From the NCBI RefSeq assembly GCF_004803895.1, contig NZ_CP021978.1, positions 8,432,001-8,496,000 on the forward strand: a stretch of DNA of 64,000 nt, in the 5' to 3' direction. The notes beneath the pieces were generated by a model. It ran no database searches and was not told the DNA's origin. It saw only the letters and a program-made list of their open reading frames with translations. Origin of the DNA: Streptomyces hawaiiensis. GTDB lineage: Bacteria; Actinomycetota; Actinomycetes; Streptomycetales; Streptomycetaceae. A program made the position numbers and the translations under genes. Positions within the stretch are counted from its first letter, which is position 1, and each line of letters starts with the position of its first letter. Positions 60,895-64,000 of the stretch are shown here, piece by piece.

Positions 60895-61722
60895 TCACTT
60901 CTCCAGGGGGATCCGCCCGACGCCGCCGAACTCGATCCACTCTTGGGTGAGCTGACGGGGCGCCACTTCGGTGTCCGGACGCCAGGTCGACACCTCCACG
61001 AGCCCCGGCTCCAGGATCTCCAGGCCCTCGAAGTACGTCTCCACGTCCTTCGGTTCACGCACGCGGCCCCAGTTGCCCTGGGTCGCCTGATCCATGAAGT
61101 TCGTGACGAAGGCGCGGACCTCGGGGTCTTCGCTGACCAGCTGGCACATCACCATGAAGCTGCCGGGAGCGAGCCGCTCCCGCACGCGACGGGCCACCGC
61201 GAGCGGCCCGTCGTTCTCGCTGTCCGGGATGCAGTGGAACACCGAGTTGAAGAGCACGCACACCGGCTCGGAGAAGTCGATCAGCCGCTGGGTGTCGGTG
61301 TGGCCGAAGATCAGGTCGGTCTCGCGCAGGTCCGCGTGGATGACGGTCGTCCGCTCGTCCTGCTCCAGCAGTGCGCGGCCGTGGACCAGCACCATCGGGT
61401 CGTTGTCGACGTAGACCACGTGGGACGTGGGGTCGATGCGCTGGGCGACCTGGTGCACGTTCTCCTGGGTCGGCAGGCCTGAGCCGTGGTCCAGGTACTG
61501 CCGGATGCCGTAGTCCTCGGAGAGGGTCTTCACGACCCGCTGGAGGAAGCGCCGGTTGTTCAGGGCCAGGCGGCGCGTGCTGGGGACGACCTTGTCGAGT
61601 TCCTCGCACGCGGCGCGGTCGGCCGCGTAGTTGTCCTTGCCGCCCAGGTAGTGGTCGTACATGCGCGCTGCCGTCGGCACGTTCGCGTCGATCTCGGTGG
61701 ACAGCTGCTTCTCGGAGTGCAT
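60895..61722 (-). CDS. SAM-dependent methyltransferase, DUF574 family
   Basis: A 275-residue protein with RMYDHYLGGKDNYAADR near the N-terminus, YLDHGSGLPTQENVHQVAQR (SAM loop) and VVYVDNDPMVLVHGRALL. All are diagnostic of the actinomycete-specific DUF574 family, whose substrates are unknown. AGGAGGAACG precedes the ATG at 61722. The gene stands alone. Confidence 0.88.
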   Translation of the reverse strand: MHSEKQLSTEIDANVPTAARMYDHYLGGKDNYAADRAACEELDKVVPSTRRLALNNRRFLQRVVKTLSEDYGIRQYLDHGSGLPTQENVHQVAQRIDPTSHVVYVDNDPMVLVHGRALLEQDERTTVIHADLRETDLIFGHTDTQRLIDFSEPVCVLFNSVFHCIPDSENDGPLAVARRVRERLAPGSFMVMCQLVSEDPEVRAFVTNFMDQATQGNWGRVREPKDVETYFEGLEILEPGLVEVSTWRPDTEVAPRQLTQEWIEFGGVGRIPLEK

Positions 61723-61895
61723 CGTTCCTCCTGCAAGGTGCCGCGCCAACGGACTGGCTGGACAGGAAGTACATCCTAGGGAGCGGGAGTTGGGCGGTGC
61801 CAGTCCACTGGCCAAGGTGCCCCCGATCGAACGACAAGATGATCAGCACCGGCGCCGGAGTGCGCGCCTTATGCAGCTGTTCGCGCACTTTGCCG

Positions 61896-63242
61896 TCACC
61901 GCCGCTGGGCCGCGATCATGGACCGGTACCAGTGGTAGCTGTCCTTCGGCGTGCGGCGCTGTGTGGCGTAGTCGACGCGGACGATCCCGAAGCGTTTGCC
62001 GTAGCCGAAGGCCCACTCGAAGTTGTCGAGAAGCGACCAGACGTAGTAGCCGCGCACGTCCACGCCCGCGTCCATCGCGGCCCGCAGCGCGGTGAGATGG
62101 TCGCGCAGGTAGGTGACCCGGTCGCTGTCGTGTACGGCCCCGTCGGGGCCCACCTCGTCGTCCTCCGCTGACCCGTTCTCGGTGATCTGGACGGGCGGCA
62201 GGGCAGCGCCGTAGCGCTCCCTGAGCCCCACCAGCAGGTCGGTGAGGGTGTGGGGCGCCACGGCCCAGCCCATGGCCGTGCGCCGCACCTCGGGCATGGG
62301 CACCTCCTCGTACCGGTTGTCGGTCGCGACGCGCCGCGCCGGGTCGCTCTCGCGGTCCGGGGCGTCGGCCACGACGATCGGCCGGTAGTAGTTGATGCCC
62401 AGGAAGTCCAGGGGCTGGGAGATCAGTTCGAGGTCGCCGTTTCGCCGGAAGTCCTGACCGGTGATCAATTCGCCCCAGGTGTCCTCCTCGGTGGCCGGGT
62501 AGCGTCCCTTGAGGATCGGCTCGGTCCACACCAGGTTGTGCAGGGTGTCGGCCCGGGTGACGGCCGCTTCGTCGGCGGGGGAGCCGGTCGCGGGGAGGTG
62601 GTGGTCGAGGTTGAGGGTGATGCCCACCTCGCGTACTCCGGCCGCCCTCAACGCCTGCACCGCCAGGCCGTGCCCGACCAGCAGGTGGTGGGCGGCGGCC
62701 AGCGCGCCCCGGCCCTCGCGGGCGCCCGGGGCGTGCCGGCCGACGGAGTAGCCGAGGAAGGCACTGCACCACGGCTCGTTGAGCGTGATCCAGCGCGGCA
62801 CCCGGTCGCCCAGGTGCTCCGCGACGACGGCCGCGTACGCACCGAACCGCTCGGCGGTCTCCCGCACCCGCCAGCCGCCGCCGTCCTCCAGGGCCTGCGG
62901 AAGATCCCAGTGATAGAGCGTGACGGCGGGTTCGATCCCTGCCGCGAGCAGCTCGTCGACCAGCCGCGAGTAGAAGTCCAGCCCCTTGGCATTCACCGGG
63001 CCGGACCCGTCCGGGACGATCCGGGGCCAGGCGATCGAGAACCGGTAGGAGTCCACGCCCAGCTCACGCAGCAGCGCCACGTCCTGCGGATACCGATGGT
63101 AGTGGTCACAGGCGACATCGCCGGTGTCCCCGTTCGCCACCAGCCCCGGGGTATGGCTGTAGGTGTCCCAGATGGACGGCCCACGTCCGTCCTCGTGCAC
63201 CGCCCCCTCGATCTGGTACGAGGCGGTCGCGGCCCCGAACAC
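61896..63242 (-). CDS. GH1 beta-glucosidase, 5' end out of frame
   Basis: At least 448 residues of a GH1 enzyme. WITLNEPWCSAFLGYSVGRH holds the acid/base Glu and VQITENGSAEDDE the nucleophile Glu; FGAATASYQIEGAVHEDGRG is the N-terminal signature. In-frame codons directly upstream encode WFPPGF, the usual GH1 opening, but no in-frame start lies before them. An ATG at 63265 is one base out of frame. One missing base after it would give MV-WFPPGF. The GTG at 63242 has no ribosome site. Expression as written is doubtful. Confidence 0.82.
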   Translation of the reverse strand: MFGAATASYQIEGAVHEDGRGPSIWDTYSHTPGLVANGDTGDVACDHYHRYPQDVALLRELGVDSYRFSIAWPRIVPDGSGPVNAKGLDFYSRLVDELLAAGIEPAVTLYHWDLPQALEDGGGWRVRETAERFGAYAAVVAEHLGDRVPRWITLNEPWCSAFLGYSVGRHAPGAREGRGALAAAHHLLVGHGLAVQALRAAGVREVGITLNLDHHLPATGSPADEAAVTRADTLHNLVWTEPILKGRYPATEEDTWGELITGQDFRRNGDLELISQPLDFLGINYYRPIVVADAPDRESDPARRVATDNRYEEVPMPEVRRTAMGWAVAPHTLTDLLVGLRERYGAALPPVQITENGSAEDDEVGPDGAVHDSDRVTYLRDHLTALRAAMDAGVDVRGYYVWSLLDNFEWAFGYGKRFGIVRVDYATQRRTPKDSYHWYRSMIAAQRR

Positions 63243-63422
63243 GAAGCCGGGCGGGAACCAACCATGCCCGGTACCGGCCCTCGAACCCTCGTCCTCGGGC
63301 GCCGCTCGCGGTCCAGGACCGCATGGAACCGCTAATCTGGAAATAAGAGAATTGTTCGGAATCCGGGGGTGTGTCCGCAGCCGCTATTCTCACGGCCCCG
63401 GCCGCTTTTCCAGGAGAGACTC

Positions 63423-64000
63423 ATGGGCGACTATTACGACCTCGGCACGCACAGCCGTCCCGTCACCACGTCCTCCGCCGATGCTCAACTCTGGTTCGAT
63501 CGCGGTCTGGTGTGGACGTACGCCTTCCACCACGAGGAAGCCGTCGCCTGCTTCGAAAAGGCGGTCGAAGCCGATCCGGAGTGCGCGATGGCGTATTGGG
63601 GCATCGCTTACGCGCTCGGCCCGAACTACAACAAGCCCTGGGAATTCTTCGACGGCGAGGAACTGACGCGGACCGTCGAGCGCACGCACAGCGCCGTGGA
63701 ACGGGCCCATGAGAAGGCCGCCCGCGCCACCCCGGTCGAACAAGCCCTCATCGGCGCACTGCGGGCCCGTTATCCGCAGCCGGAGGCCGTCGAGGACTGC
63801 TCGGTGTGGAACGAGCCCTACGCGGACGCGATGCGCGCGGTCTACGACCTGGCCCCCGACGACCCGGACGTCGCCACCCTGCACGCCGACGCCGCGATGA
63901 ACCTCACCCCGTGGCAGCTGTGGGACCTCAAGACCGGGGAGCCGGCCGAGGGCGCCCGGACCACCGAGGCCAGGGCCGTACTGGAAAGCGCCCTCGCCAC
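63423..64000 (+). CDS. TPR-repeat protein (cut by window end)
   Basis: The first 192 residues of a protein starting MGDYYDLGTHSRPVTTSSAD after AGGAGAG. It contains a TPR-like hairpin (TYAFHHEEAVACFEKAVEAD then PECAMAYWGIAYALGPNYNK) and a second region ending LHADAAMNLTPWQLWDLKTG. This matches the tetratricopeptide-repeat hydrolase-adjacent family seen in many bacteria, length usually above 500 residues. The frame is still open at 64000. Confidence 0.8.
   Translation, partial: MGDYYDLGTHSRPVTTSSADAQLWFDRGLVWTYAFHHEEAVACFEKAVEADPECAMAYWGIAYALGPNYNKPWEFFDGEELTRTVERTHSAVERAHEKAARATPVEQALIGALRARYPQPEAVEDCSVWNEPYADAMRAVYDLAPDDPDVATLHADAAMNLTPWQLWDLKTGEPAEGARTTEARAVLESALA

Noticed and set aside
62925..62945. 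tRNA T-arm-like GGTTCGATCC
   Set aside because: It lies inside the GH1 coding sequence and no acceptor or anticodon arms can be folded around it.

Overview
The window is high-GC DNA with Streptomyces-type content: WhiJ-like XRE/DUF397/ATP-binding genes, two multidomain SpoIIE-type PP2C phosphatases, a DUF574 methyltransferase, roadblock/LC7 proteins, a SigE-family sigma factor, many ATGA/GTGA stop-start overlaps and several apparently leaderless starts. I read it as a streptomycete chromosome, probably an accessory or arm-proximal part because of the many gene relics. No rRNA, tRNA, CRISPR array or intact insertion sequence was found.

1-8.9 kb: a sarcosine-oxidase-like flavoenzyme, a HAD dehalogenase-like enzyme and a cupin, then a minus-strand operon resembling four-carbon sugar-acid (tetronate) catabolism: DUF1537 kinase, class II aldolase, Asp/Glu racemase-like protein and OtnI-type isomerase, followed by a broken denD-like dehydrogenase. 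Both sides of this operon carry debris: two separate aspartase 3' relics, a possible MFS relic, a cupin relic, and a small chimera of a dehydrogenase N-terminus with a flavoenzyme C-terminus. A 26-bp tandem duplication accounts for one of the denD frameshifts. A 30-bp perfect hairpin lies between the dehalogenase-like gene and the cupin.

8.8-26.7 kb: a SpoIIE-type phosphatase, then a large, mainly minus-strand amine-catabolism island. It has a complete PotABCD-like ABC importer plus an extra binding protein, a succinate-semialdehyde-type dehydrogenase, a D-2-hydroxyacid dehydrogenase, a second HAD dehalogenase paralog, an APH-fold kinase paired with a class III PLP enzyme (resembling the hydroxylysine or ethanolamine kinase/phospho-lyase pairs), a PuuB/DAO-type flavin oxidase and a ROK-type regulator. 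The PLP-enzyme and oxidase promoters share a dyad that may be a common operator. I propose uptake, phosphorylation, phosphate/ammonia elimination and aldehyde oxidation of an amino alcohol or hydroxy-amino acid; the substrate is unknown.

26.7-40.8 kb: a membrane glycosyltransferase relic, a saccharopine-dehydrogenase-like reductase divergent from a GlxA-type regulator, a free-standing maltokinase cap domain, a RibD/DHFR-like protein, an overlapping symporter-sigma factor-small membrane protein operon divergent from cstA and its small partner, an acetoacetate-decarboxylase-like protein, and an ABC exporter with an apparent 1-bp frameshift near its 3' end. About 2 kb without convincing genes follows.

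40.8-47.3 kb: a furanose-type sugar ABC operon (binding protein, duplicated ATPase, two permeases) followed by a secreted GH43-like enzyme with an AbfB domain, suggesting arabinofuranose scavenging. 47.3-48.1 kb holds hydrolase and IS701-type transposase relics.

48.1-64 kb: four roadblock/DUF4388 genes without the kinase and GTPase of a classical conservon, a flavin monooxygenase convergent with an epoxide-hydrolase-like gene, a secreted lamin-tail protein, an FprA-type ferredoxin reductase with a possible iron box, the second SpoIIE-type phosphatase, the WhiJ-like cluster, the DUF574 methyltransferase, a GH1 beta-glucosidase with a problematic start, and a TPR protein cut by the window end.
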